The notes under the pieces are model-generated. The model saw nothing but the letters and a program-made list of their open reading frames with translations. It made no database searches and was not told the DNA's origin. A stretch of DNA of 37,803 bases, from the NCBI GenBank assembly GCA_019748235.1, contig JAIEPU010000200.1, forward strand, positions 1-37,803. Reading direction: 5' to 3'. Origin of the DNA: a bacterium (GTDB lineage: Bacteria > Planctomycetota > Planctomycetia > Kolteriales > Kolteriaceae). The translations under genes and the position numbers were made by a program. Positions 1 through 9,300 of this stretch are shown here, in pieces (positions within the stretch are counted from its first letter, which is position 1; each line of letters begins with the position of its first letter).

Positions 1-1
1 C

Positions 2-163
2 ATCGATCCGCGTCGATTAATCATTGCTTTATGCGCGGAAGACAAAGTGAACGCACCGGAACCTCTGGTGCAACGGATTGCCGCTCGATTGAGCACCGAG
101 CCGCAAGCCGTTCTCAGCGGTCGATTCAGGATGCACCAGTATTACGGCAGCGAGCAGGAATAG
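2..163 (+). CDS. 3' end of an unidentified gene (partial)
   Basis: An open frame enters from the left edge and ends at TAG 161-163, giving the last 53 residues of a protein. The visible part includes RRLIIALCAEDKVNAPEPL and ends GSEQE. It reads like protein: hydrophobic and charged residues alternate sensibly, unlike the overlapping frame that continues into the ligase gene. The downstream ligase has a good start with a Shine-Dalgarno 38 bases later, so this is probably the preceding gene of the same operon. I do not recognise the family. By context it may act in the same acyl/sugar pathway, but nothing in the visible residues shows it. Confidence 0.55.
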   Translation: MDPRRLIIALCAEDKVNAPEPLVQRIAARLSTEPQAVLSGRFRMHQYYGSEQE

Positions 164-201
164 TCGGTGCCATTGCACGATTCGAACGAGGATTGGACAC
201 A

Positions 202-1767
202 GTGAAATCGATTCCTTCAATCGCGGATTGGACCGCTCGCAATGCCGGCGATCCGTTTTTGATCGACTCCACGACGGATCGGACATGGACTTACGGCGCG
301 TTTGATCGCAAGGTTCGCGAACTCGCGACGCTGTTGACATCGCTCGGCATCAAGAAGCAAGATCGCGTCGCCACCTTGCTTTCAAATTCCCCCGAATTCG
401 TCGCTCTCTACTTCGCTTGCCTTTATCTTCGCGCGACCATCGTTCCGATCAATCCGGCATTTCACAAAGACGATATTGCGTTCATCCTCGCGCATTCCAA
501 TATTTCCCTCGTGGTCGCTTCTCCGCTGACCCACACTCTATTTTCCCATTCATTTGAATCGGCCCCAGCCGCGGTTCTTTGTTTCGGCGACGGTGAATGC
601 ACGAGCGGTACCTCTTGGTCAATGGATCGAGAGGGGACGACGCCAGAGATCGACACACCAACGTCGATCGAACCAGATGTTCTCTGGACGATCACCTTCA
701 CCTCGGGAACCACAAGCCGTCCAAAAGGAGTTCCGCATCGAACGGCAAGCTTGTGGCAGAGCGCTTGCGAGTTCGCGGCCATGCTGGGGTATTCAAAGGA
801 GACACGGCTCTACCACGTGATGCCGATGTCGTACATGGCAGGCTTTCTGAATACTCTTCTCTGCCCTTATGTGGCGGGCGGGGCGGTGGTGATCGATCGC
901 CCGTTTGATGCACGTTTGGCTCTCGATTTCTGGCGCGCACCAATTAAACATGGCGTCAACAGGCTTTGCCTGGTTCCGACCATGCTCGCCACCCTCAAAC
1001 ATGTTGATCGAAATCCCGCAGGTGCGGAATACTGCCGCAAACACGTTGAAACGATCAGCGTTTGCACGGCCCCCTTGCCCACATCGATCAAGCTCGAATT
1101 TGAGGAGAAATACGGCACGCAGCTTTGCGAAAGTTACGGACTCTCGGAAACACTCTTTGCTACTACGGAACGCCCCGGCCTGATTTCCCGATTGGGATCC
1201 GTCGGGCGGGCATTGGCGAGCACACGGATAGAAATCCGTGGCGATGAAGGTCGATCTCTCCCTCGTAACACGGACGGCGAAGTGTATCTCACCTCGTCAA
1301 CACTCATGGCAGGATATCTCGATCCTGAAAGTGGTGAGCCGAACCCCTCCACGGTATCTCAGTGGTTCCCCACCGGAGATATCGGCCATCTCGATGACGA
1401 CGGTTACCTTTGCATCACGGGGCGAAAGAAAGATCTGATCATTCGGGGCGGTCTAAACATCAGCCCGCGCGCTGTCGAAGAAGTGCTGCTCGAACATCCT
1501 CATGTGCGAGATGCCGCCGTCATCGGATCGCCGCACCCATTACTTGGCGAAGAGATCATCGCCATCATCGAACCGACGACGGGCAGCAATTGGAACGACT
1601 TACGAGCCGACTTGGCCCAATCCTGTCGAACAAGGTTGGCTGAGTCGGCAAGGCCGTCGCGGATGATCGAGATCAGCGAGATGCCTCGTAGCTCGACCGG
1701 TAAGATTCAGAAAAAGCAGCTTCGCGAGTCGATCGCCTCGCTCTTAGCAGGTGGGTTGACCGTATGA
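202..1767 (+). CDS. AMP-dependent acyl-CoA/acyl-ACP synthetase (ANL superfamily)
   Basis: A 521-residue adenylate-forming enzyme, expected to activate a carboxylic acid with ATP and pass it to CoA or to a carrier protein. The motifs are complete: nucleotide-binding loop FTSGTTSRPKG (166-176), YGLSE (312-316), TGD (391-393) with GRKKDLIIRGG in the hinge and C-terminal region, and the catalytic lysine K501 in STGKIQKKQL. The frame is open further upstream to 31, but that part overlaps another gene's end and does not look like an ANL N-terminus. GTG 202 has GAGGA about 9 bases upstream and gives the usual family length. It overlaps the next gene by ATGA. The carrier protein at 4046 is the obvious partner, so acyl-ACP loading is possible. 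The acid substrate cannot be read from the sequence. Confidence 0.9.
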   Translation: MKSIPSIADWTARNAGDPFLIDSTTDRTWTYGAFDRKVRELATLLTSLGIKKQDRVATLLSNSPEFVALYFACLYLRATIVPINPAFHKDDIAFILAHSNISLVVASPLTHTLFSHSFESAPAAVLCFGDGECTSGTSWSMDREGTTPEIDTPTSIEPDVLWTITFTSGTTSRPKGVPHRTASLWQSACEFAAMLGYSKETRLYHVMPMSYMAGFLNTLLCPYVAGGAVVIDRPFDARLALDFWRAPIKHGVNRLCLVPTMLATLKHVDRNPAGAEYCRKHVETISVCTAPLPTSIKLEFEEKYGTQLCESYGLSETLFATTERPGLISRLGSVGRALASTRIEIRGDEGRSLPRNTDGEVYLTSSTLMAGYLDPESGEPNPSTVSQWFPTGDIGHLDDDGYLCITGRKKDLIIRGGLNISPRAVEEVLLEHPHVRDAAVIGSPHPLLGEEIIAIIEPTTGSNWNDLRADLAQSCRTRLAESARPSRMIEISEMPRSSTGKIQKKQLRESIASLLAGGLTV

Positions 1768-2624
1768 TTCTCGGCATTGACCATATCGCCATTTCGACAT
1801 CGTGCGTTCACGAGTCCGCGCGTGATTTGGAAAATGAAGGTGCGGAGATCGCCTTCGTCGAAATTGACATTCCAAATGGCGATCCGAAGAGGGATTATTT
1901 GTCGGCCTACACGCCGCGACATTCGATTGCGCTTTGCCGACCGAGAGAGGGCATTGCAGTCGAGTTCACTCAACATGCGACATCGACTGACCGGCCAGGA
2001 TGCTACCGCCTTATTGGGAATATCCAATCAACTCTTCAAGACTTGGTGAATCAGCAACCCCACCACGACGAGCAGAGCGGAATCGAGCGAACAATTTATG
2101 AAATTGATTTCCCTCATCTCGATTCCCTAAATGCAACAACCGGCCAACGATTAGCAACTGCTTCTACTTCGCGTGGAATTCGAACCATCGGATTACGAGT
2201 CCTTGATCTGGAACAAAGCGTTCGCTTTTGGAATGACGCGTTCCGGTTTCGAATGGTCACACACGGAGTCAACCGAGCCGGCACCCGATGGGCGAGACTC
2301 GCCTTTCGCGCGATTCGACCGAACTGGTCTGTTGAACTCGTGATGGCGGAGGGTCGATCGCTCGTTCCATCGATTCCCAAGCTCGATGATGAGGGAGCGA
2401 CCTGCCTGGCGCTCCTTTCCACCGACATTCGCGCGGATCTATTGCGCGCCCATGAAAGCCACGCAAGCGCTTTCGAACTCGACGTTGCGGGAAAACGACT
2501 GACGATTGCCCTTCTTCGTGGCCCGAGCGGTGAGATCATCGAACTGATTCAGCCTCCCGCCGACACCACGCCGCTTCAAAAGGCGGGTAGCGGGACATTG
2601 AGAACGGCTTCATCATTCGCATAA
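1764..2624 (+). CDS. VOC family protein (glyoxalase/dioxygenase fold, two modules)
   Basis: A 286-residue protein with two vicinal-oxygen-chelate-like modules. The first starts at the N-terminus (ILGIDHIAIST). The second starts near residue 140 (IRTIGLRVLDLEQSVRFWND) and ends with GPSGEIIELIQP, the usual last strand with a metal-ligand Glu. VOC enzymes use a divalent metal for isomerisation, epimerisation, lyase or dioxygenase reactions, so the family alone does not give the reaction. Its ATG overlaps the ligase stop by four bases (ATGA), implying translational coupling and a shared pathway. A role on the acyl-CoA or acyl-ACP intermediate, as in methylmalonyl-CoA epimerase-like members, is inference. 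Confidence 0.75.
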   Translation: MILGIDHIAISTSCVHESARDLENEGAEIAFVEIDIPNGDPKRDYLSAYTPRHSIALCRPREGIAVEFTQHATSTDRPGCYRLIGNIQSTLQDLVNQQPHHDEQSGIERTIYEIDFPHLDSLNATTGQRLATASTSRGIRTIGLRVLDLEQSVRFWNDAFRFRMVTHGVNRAGTRWARLAFRAIRPNWSVELVMAEGRSLVPSIPKLDDEGATCLALLSTDIRADLLRAHESHASAFELDVAGKRLTIALLRGPSGEIIELIQPPADTTPLQKAGSGTLRTASSFA

Positions 2625-2637
2625 GGAAACGGTTCTG

Positions 2638-3321
2638 ATGGCATCACGTATCATCGACCTGACGTTTCCGATACACGAGGGGATGCTGACATTTCCCGCG
2701 CCGCATCATCCTTTCGTCGAAATCACTCAGCTCGCGCGGCACGGAGTCGAAAACCGGGAGACGCGCCGTCTCTCTCTCGGCACGCACACGGGAACTCACT
2801 GTGACGCCCCGCTTCACTTTATTCCGCATGGTTCGACGGTCGACCTCATCCCTCCCGAAACTCTCGTTGGGCCGGCCGTCGTTTGCGACTTCCGCGACTT
2901 CATCGACCGTGGCATCACGACAGTGGATCTCGAGAAATCCTTGGGAAAGCATCGTCCCGAGCGGATCGTCCTCTGGTTCGACTGGTCAAAGCATTTTGGT
3001 CGAATCGAATATTATTCGGGACATGGCTATCTGACACCGGAAGCAGCGGAGTGGCTCGTCACGAACGGTTGCAAGCTTCTCGCGATGGACACGCCGCAGC
3101 CCGATAATCCACGACACGGCCGCCAACATGTTCCCGATTCCCCAATTCACAAGATTCTTCTCGGAGCAAACGTCGTTCTGGTCGAATACCTGACCAATCT
3201 CGATCAGCTTCGATCGCGCGAGATCGAATTGATCGTCGCGCCCCTCAAAATTGTCGGTTCAGACGGAGCGCCTCTTCGTTGCTTCGCCATCGAACGTGAT
3301 AGCATCGGAGGTCATTCGTAA
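2638..3321 (+). CDS. Cyclase family protein (kynurenine formamidase-like hydrolase)
   Basis: A 227-residue member of the cyclase/KynB-like metal hydrolase family. The signature HTGTHCDAPLH (50-60) supplies the His/Asp metal ligands, and the N-terminal IIDLTFPIHEGM strand is typical. Known members hydrolyse N-formylkynurenine, act on isatin or catalyse ring closure in polyketide routes; none of these can be chosen here, and no tryptophan catabolic genes are nearby. The ATG at 2638 follows AAGGAA by about 9 bases. Its stop overlaps the methyltransferase start as TAATG. Within the operon it may open or close an amide, lactone or ring on the acyl precursor (inference). Confidence 0.8.
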   Translation: MASRIIDLTFPIHEGMLTFPAPHHPFVEITQLARHGVENRETRRLSLGTHTGTHCDAPLHFIPHGSTVDLIPPETLVGPAVVCDFRDFIDRGITTVDLEKSLGKHRPERIVLWFDWSKHFGRIEYYSGHGYLTPEAAEWLVTNGCKLLAMDTPQPDNPRHGRQHVPDSPIHKILLGANVVLVEYLTNLDQLRSREIELIVAPLKIVGSDGAPLRCFAIERDSIGGHS

Positions 3322-4046
3322 TGCCTGAACTCATGATTCCCTGTGGTGAGACGAATTCGTTCGCCAAAAGCGATTCGTTCGATCTTTGGTCACAGATCCA
3401 TTCCCATCGCATAGGAAGTGGAGCCGGGCATCTTTGGCCTTCGGAAACGCTTATTCGACTGTTCAAGGGAAGATTCATCCCCGATCTCAACAGAGATTAC
3501 CAGGGTAAGTCGGTACTCGACGTGGGATGCGGCGATGGGAACAATCTCCTCTTATACGCATCCCTCGGAATGAAGATCTCGGCGACGGAGATCAGCGATG
3601 AAGTCTGCCGACTCGTCAGTGATCGAATGAAATCGGCTGGTTATTCCGCGAAGGTCCTCGTCGGTGAGAACAGGGCTCTTCCATTCGAAAATCATTCCTT
3701 CGACTATCTCGTCTCCTGGAACACGATTCATTACGAGTCCAATGCGGAAGGGATGTCAGAGGCGATTCGCGAGTATGCGCGCGTGCTGAAGCCAGGAGGA
3801 CGATTCTTTATCTCGACGACTGGGCCAGATCATCTAATTCTCGAGGGTGCCCCATCGGTCGGACCCAACCAATACAAGATCGCCATCGACGATTTTCGTC
3901 AGGGACAAACTTTCTTTTATTTCGATGATCCGAGCGACATTCATTACTACTTCGAGCCGCACTTTCGCGACATACAGATCGGTCGCACACGGGACGAGCT
4001 CTTCAGCAAGATCTGCGACTTTTGGCTTATCACGGGGGTGAAATAA
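3321..4046 (+). CDS. Class I SAM-dependent methyltransferase
   Basis: A 241-residue methyltransferase with a Methyltransf_11/25-type fold. Motif I is VLDVGCGDGN (65-74), followed by an acidic residue at the end of strand 2 (ISATEIS), DYLVSWNTIHY as motif IV, and ARVLKPGGRFFISTT as the post-motif. It should transfer a methyl group from S-adenosylmethionine to an O, N or C acceptor. Start and stop are both coupled: its ATG overlaps the upstream TAA by one base, and its own TAA overlaps the carrier-protein ATG the same way. The acceptor is probably the carrier-bound or sugar-bound intermediate, judging only from position. Confidence 0.88.
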   Translation: MPELMIPCGETNSFAKSDSFDLWSQIHSHRIGSGAGHLWPSETLIRLFKGRFIPDLNRDYQGKSVLDVGCGDGNNLLLYASLGMKISATEISDEVCRLVSDRMKSAGYSAKVLVGENRALPFENHSFDYLVSWNTIHYESNAEGMSEAIREYARVLKPGGRFFISTTGPDHLILEGAPSVGPNQYKIAIDDFRQGQTFFYFDDPSDIHYYFEPHFRDIQIGRTRDELFSKICDFWLITGVK

Positions 4047-4336
4047 TGTCGGCCACGTTAACGGATTCAAAAGCCACGTCCATCGCAACCGATAGGGCGA
4101 ACGACCTCCTCCAGTTCTTCGACGAGCGCGGGGGACTTCCCGGAAACTCGCTTGATGAACAGCTCGATCTGCCACTCTTTGAGGCAGGGGTGATCTCGTC
4201 GGTGGGTCTCGTCGAACTCGTGATGCACCTGGAACAGCGTTACAACATTGAACTCGATCCAGAGGAACTCCAGGGCCCTGACTTTCAGACATGTCGTGGA
4301 ATCATTCGCATCATCGAACGGCGGATATCGGCATGA
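4046..4336 (+). CDS. Acyl carrier protein (DltC-like phosphopantetheine protein)
   Basis: A 96-residue acidic helical protein. The attachment site is EAGVISSVGLVELV, with Ser52 as the likely phosphopantetheine serine; the flanking LFEAG, VGLVELVMHLEQRYNIEL and DFQTCRGII segments match helices II-IV of carrier proteins. The spacing resembles DltC-type carriers (LLDSMG), but the Asp normally before the serine is Ser51 here. The frame is open to 4022; the ATG at 4046 inside TAATG is preferred because it couples to the methyltransferase stop and removes residues unlike an ACP. It overlaps the GNAT start by ATGA. It most likely carries the acyl group loaded by the ligase at 202. A dedicated phosphopantetheinyl transferase is not in the window. 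Confidence 0.85.
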   Translation: MSATLTDSKATSIATDRANDLLQFFDERGGLPGNSLDEQLDLPLFEAGVISSVGLVELVMHLEQRYNIELDPEELQGPDFQTCRGIIRIIERRISA

Positions 4337-5190
4337 AGTACGAAATCGTCGACACGGTTTGCGGTCAACAAGCATTGAAGCCTTCGCTTCAAGGGCTCTT
4401 TGTTGATTGCTTTCAAAAGCCGCTCGCCGACGATTATTGGGAATGCCTTTATCTTGGATGCGGTCAGACGCCGGCAATTTCCGTCACGGCCTGGGACGAA
4501 GAGGGTTTAGCAGGTCACTACGCCGCGTCAGCGTACCCGGTGCGCAATGCGCAGGGAGATGAGTGCCGGATCGCGCGAGGCATGACACTCGCCATTGCCG
4601 AACGCGCCCGGGCACAAGGAGTGCTGAGAAACCTGCTCGACAAGATCAAGCCTGCCCTCTTGGATCGCGGACTTTCCTGGACCATGGGATTTCCGAACGA
4701 TCACTCCTGGAAGCCGCTCGTTCTTTTTTGCGGTTGGAAGATTTTAAACGCTTCACCGCAACTGATCTTTGACGTCGAAGATGGTCCAAAGTTACCTCTC
4801 GAAGAGAAAGCGATACTTCCGCCCCAAGGATTCGCTCCACCTTACGGCGATCCCTGCTTCACCCGTTGGCGAAATAAACTTCGCGATTTCAAAAGCTTCA
4901 TCCTGGCTGATTCCGTCGGAGTTGTAGCCAAGACATTGAATGACGACACACTTGATGTGATGGATGCGTGGCCCCTCATCAATAATCCGCCACCCGAGGC
5001 GATCTTTTCCCTGGCGCGTCAGCAGTCCCTCACGAAGATCTGCATGACCGAGGAACATGCTCGTCAGATCGGGATGGAAATGCACCGCGGCCGTCCCGTT
5101 GGGTACACGGTGCGGCAAGCAGCGATGCGAAATGGTGCGGCCCCTCTTCCTCCGTTTCGTTTCTCTCTTCTTTTTTCCGACGTCTATTGA
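4333..5190 (+). CDS. GNAT-like N-acyltransferase
   Basis: A 285-residue protein with a GNAT-like N-terminal half: FVDCFQKPLADDYWECLYLG, then GLAGHYAASAYPV, RIARGMTLAIAERARAQGVLRNLLDKI (acyl-CoA binding and helix region), and LLDRGLSWTMGFPNDHSWKPLVLFCGWKI. This order matches acyltransferases acting on amino groups of sugars or peptides. The C-terminal 110 residues are not assignable. ATG 4333 overlaps the carrier-protein stop (ATGA), so I prefer it to the in-frame start at 4291. Placement next to an ACP and a sugar-nucleotide epimerase suggests that it moves the carrier-bound acyl group onto an amino sugar (inference). Confidence 0.7.
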   Translation: MKYEIVDTVCGQQALKPSLQGLFVDCFQKPLADDYWECLYLGCGQTPAISVTAWDEEGLAGHYAASAYPVRNAQGDECRIARGMTLAIAERARAQGVLRNLLDKIKPALLDRGLSWTMGFPNDHSWKPLVLFCGWKILNASPQLIFDVEDGPKLPLEEKAILPPQGFAPPYGDPCFTRWRNKLRDFKSFILADSVGVVAKTLNDDTLDVMDAWPLINNPPPEAIFSLARQQSLTKICMTEEHARQIGMEMHRGRPVGYTVRQAAMRNGAAPLPPFRFSLLFSDVY

Positions 5191-5208
5191 GCCAACGGAG
5201 GTCGTTTG

Positions 5209-6381
5209 ATGAAGACGATCCGCGTCCTGGCCACGACGGCATGCAGAAGTGATTTTGATCTGCTCACCCCGGTGTATCATGCGCTCGTTGAGGACAATCG
5301 ATTTTCCTTCGAACTCATCGTCAGCGGCGTCCATTTGTCAAAGCGATTCGGAGACACCGCTCATCATGTTCGGGCGACGGGCCTTCCTATTCGTGCAGAA
5401 CTCGACACGTTTGACGATTCCGCTTCGCGAGCGGCACGGCCCCGAACCGCGGCCCGTTGGATTGAGAAGGCTTCCAATCTTATTGAAACTGACCCTCCGG
5501 ATTTGCTAATGGCCTGCGGTGACCGCGAGGACGCCATTGCCACCTGCATGCTCGGTGCGTACCTACGTATTCCAGTCGCACATTTCTTCGGTGGAGATCA
5601 CGGCGACACACGTGACGTTGACAACCTGGTCCGCCACGCTTCGTCGAAGCTTGCGTCACTTCATTTCGTCATGATGGAGGAGCACAAGAGACGCCTCCTG
5701 GCCCTGGGGGAACCGGCCGATCGTATCCATGTCGTCGGCAACCCTGCTCTCGATTCATTCCGGACGACTCCCAGCCTAAGCCGATCTGATACGTTGGTCG
5801 CCGTCAACGCCTCCACAATCGGCGACCATTCCTATGCGGTCGTCGTACACCATCCGACCTTTAGCGATGCCGCTCGCGGTGCCGCCGAACTTTCGTTGAT
5901 CCTGGATGAACTTGAACAGGCGGGAATCCCGGCTATTGTTGGCCTACCCAATGCCGACGCAGGTTCACGCGACATCATTCAGGTCATCGAATCTCGATCG
6001 ATAAAGGGAACCATCTTTCCCTATCAAGGCCTCGATCGAATTCAGTTTGTCAATTTATTACGGCATGCAGAGCTTCTGGTCGGCAATTCAAGCATGGGAT
6101 TATTGGAGGCACCTTCAATACCCCTGGCCGTCGTAAATGTCGGCTCACGTCAGCGAGGCAGAACGGCCGCACGAAATGTCCTCTTTGTAGACGCGATTGA
6201 GAATGAATTGCGAGAAGCAATCGCACACGCGAGATCGGTCGAGTTCAAACGGGACCTCGCTCATATCGTCAATCCGTATGGGGATGGGCGAACCTCATCG
6301 CGCGTTGTGGAGATTCTGAGCCGAGGAATCGACCCTGCATTCACCGACAAGCTCTTCGATCCCCTTTCATCGAATTGTTGA
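5209..6381 (+). CDS. UDP-N-acetylglucosamine 2-epimerase, hydrolysing type (NeuC/LegG-like)
   Basis: A 390-residue GT-B-fold enzyme of the UDP-GlcNAc 2-epimerase family. Signatures are MACGDRED (around 101-108), AHFFGGDHGDTRDVDNLVRHA (125-144, matching the GGE..G..D...RHA region of NeuC), VVHHPTF, and GNSSMGLLEAPSIPLAVVN followed by RQRGR, which is the nucleotide-binding end. Hydrolysing members release ManNAc or a 2,4-diacetamido sugar for sialic or legionaminic acid synthesis. ATG 5209 has a perfect GGAGG 7 bases upstream and is preferred to the TTG one codon earlier. No sialic acid synthase or CMP transferase is visible; they could lie upstream of the window. The stop is only 6 bases from the end of the convergent gene. 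Confidence 0.88.
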   Translation: MKTIRVLATTACRSDFDLLTPVYHALVEDNRFSFELIVSGVHLSKRFGDTAHHVRATGLPIRAELDTFDDSASRAARPRTAARWIEKASNLIETDPPDLLMACGDREDAIATCMLGAYLRIPVAHFFGGDHGDTRDVDNLVRHASSKLASLHFVMMEEHKRRLLALGEPADRIHVVGNPALDSFRTTPSLSRSDTLVAVNASTIGDHSYAVVVHHPTFSDAARGAAELSLILDELEQAGIPAIVGLPNADAGSRDIIQVIESRSIKGTIFPYQGLDRIQFVNLLRHAELLVGNSSMGLLEAPSIPLAVVNVGSRQRGRTAARNVLFVDAIENELREAIAHARSVEFKRDLAHIVNPYGDGRTSSRVVEILSRGIDPAFTDKLFDPLSSNC

Positions 6382-6387
6382 GCTTCG

Positions 6388-9300
6388 TCACTCCTTGAAA
6401 TTGACGCCGTCGGTAACGATCGAGTTGAATCGCCCTTCCTGTTCGCGCGCGGCCCAAGCCACTCCCCGAAGTAATATCGCCCGAAAGATCGGATCGTCGA
6501 ACGTCCAATTGTAATGCCCCATGACACTGACGAACGTTCGCCCTTGATCTCTCTCATAGGTCCAAAGTATCGGATGAGCTTGACCCTCTTCCACCGATGC
6601 CCCAAGCACGCTTACGCGCGATGGTTCTCCCGTCGTTCCCCAGTACGACTCATCGAGGAACTCGATTTTTTGAAGCCCTCTTGTGATGGGCGAATCATGC
6701 TTCGTGATGTCGAGAGAAATCGGTCCATGTCGAAACTTCGAAGGTCCGAAATGGTACGAAAGCCCCGTCCACTCCGCGAGAGCGGCTGGCTCTTTGTCCG
6801 CGATCGATGCGGAATGGATCATGACGAGTCCACCACCGCGAGCAAAATACCTCGCGAAGTGCTCGTACTTCTCCCGCGTCCAATCATGGTTCCAACAGTA
6901 AAAGAGCATCACATCCGCGAAATCGAAATGGGACTGCTCGGGCCATCCAAACGCGGTGGAGACGCGTACATTCGGAGATTTTGCTAGCAACTCTTTCCAT
7001 CGACGCTGCCAAATCGGGTAATCATGTTCCCCCGGATCGTGATCCTTGGGTCCTGCTACGAGAACAATATTGAGCGGCCGAGGTGATGACTTCGGATCAT
7101 AGGGGACGGCGGTGAGTAGTGCCTCCACCTCCGCTTTTGTACGAAGCGGAGGAAGCTTTCCCTCCGCCGAGGCAGGAGGCTTCGGCTCAGGCTGCGTTAG
7201 AAAAGTAAGCAAATCGCGCATCGCCACGGCTCCCAATTTTTCCCCATAACCAGCCGGCATGATCGATACCTGCCCCGACTTGAATTCCTCGACATCCGCC
7301 GACTCGATCAATCGTTCCTTTGCATTCGAATCAAAGAGAATAAGTTGATCCTTTCCTTTAGGACGAACGAGGCCGCTCACCACCTCACCACTCGCAAGTA
7401 ACACGGTAAGCGGCGCGAAGTCGGGGTTGATGGCCGCGCTCGGTTCGACGATATCTCGCCGCACCGATCCAACGTCTCGATGATTCAGATTCGATAAATC
7501 GGGTCCGATCGTTCCTCCTTCGGCCCCCTTCTTATGACAAGCGGCACATTGAACATCACTCGAAAAGAACAGTTTCGTCCCACGGTACCAATCTCCCTCA
7601 ACGACTTCGGGGGCCGCGACCACAGCGGGCTCGCGCGGCGCCTCTTTATCGCTACTCCACGGCAATCGAAAGGCCTCGAGTGGAACAGGCCGTGGTTTCG
7701 GGTCTCGTTTCGGCAAGAAGGAAACCGTCAAGTCTGCGGGGAGCATAGGCCCATCGCTAAAAACTTCGATTGGGACGGCTTGCGTAAACGAAAAATCTGA
7801 CGTCCATCGGCCATCTCCGTTTTTGACAACTTTTGCGGACTGCTGATTGGCATGTAAACGAAAAGGAGACGTCGCGGAGAACACGATCTCTCCTTCGCCG
7901 ATCCAGGGCTGAAGCGTCGTTCGAAAAGACCGTGACTTCGTTGGGCCTGCTGCCACGGACAGCCAATCGACGACATTGCTGCCGGTGGTGATCTGCTTGA
8001 ACACGACTGGATCCAGGTGTGGAATCCAACCGTCGACCTTCGCGACCTCATCCGTGTCATGATTCCGAACTTCAATTCCGGACAGAGAGTAATCGAGATC
8101 GATCGTTTCTTTTGGGGCACCGTCAGCAGTTTTCAATTTCAGCGTGAGCGCATAGCGGGCCTGCACCGAATGGGAATCCGTAGACAAGACGAGAGTTCGT
8201 CCATCTTGATCGATAGCGATTTCTCTCACGCGCAGTGGATACCGAGGCGTAAGAGTTTGACGCCTCACCGACTCGTATCCCGGTCGATGGAGTTCAAATC
8301 TGTCCCCCGCGCGGACATGCGCACCAAACTCGATGGAGGCCTCATCAATCCAATCCTTCGGAATCGCCCGATCAAAAGCAACACGCACTTCAACCGGGCT
8401 TGCAGCCCACGCGAGCACCGGCTGAGGTGTTTCCTTCTTTGCATAAGTCACCTTGAACAGCGTTCCTGGTCCGGTTGGACCACGACCCCAATCGGGTTGT
8501 CCGCTGTGAGCCGACACGACAAGTTCGCCCGAAGGTGAGACGATCGAATCGACGATCAACATTCTTGCCGAAGCGATGAGATCTGTGTGACTCACGTATC
8601 CTAATGCCGATTTTGCAAGCTTTGTGCGCCACACCTTTCCACGCGAATATCCGCTGATGATCGCGTCTCCTTCCCAAAAGGAGGGACCGAACGATGCGTG
8701 CTCTTGAGATGCCTCGTTGAAGGTGAGACCACACGTCGATTGATGCTGTGGGCCGTACGTGGCTGTCGCAGGTTCATCGAACACATCGGGAAGATACTGC
8801 GGATGGCGAGGGGGAAATCCGTAATACTTCCCCTGCTCGACATGAATCAATTCGTCGAGCGGATTTCCTCCGGGAAGCCAGGTTTCTCCCTCTTGATCGG
8901 TCGCGAAGAGATCACCCATCCGATTGAATGCCATTGCCACGCCAAATCGAACGCCAGACGCGACAATCGATCTCTTTCCATCGGGAGATTGTCGAACGAC
9001 ACTTCCTCGCGGACTTTTGAGCGTAAAGTCTGACTTTCCATCTTTGACGAGGTATGCGTTCGTGAAGTCGGAACAGCCGAGCGCGAAATAAAGATTGTTC
9101 TCTCGATCAAACGCAATTCCCATGCAGTCGACCCCGCCGCTGTAGTTGCGCGGCGCTTCCCAATCGGTCGCGATGATGGTTTCGTGATCTCCTTTGCCGT
9201 CCTGATCGTGGTCCTCGATACGCGAGATCTTACCGACCGACCCGACATAAATCCCATCGGGCCGGACGAGCATCGAGATTGGTCCCCGAATGGTTGGCTT

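Noticed and set aside
3834..4292. 152-codon - strand frame across the methyltransferase/ACP junction
   Set aside because: It is antisense to three well-supported overlapping genes and has no domain signature.
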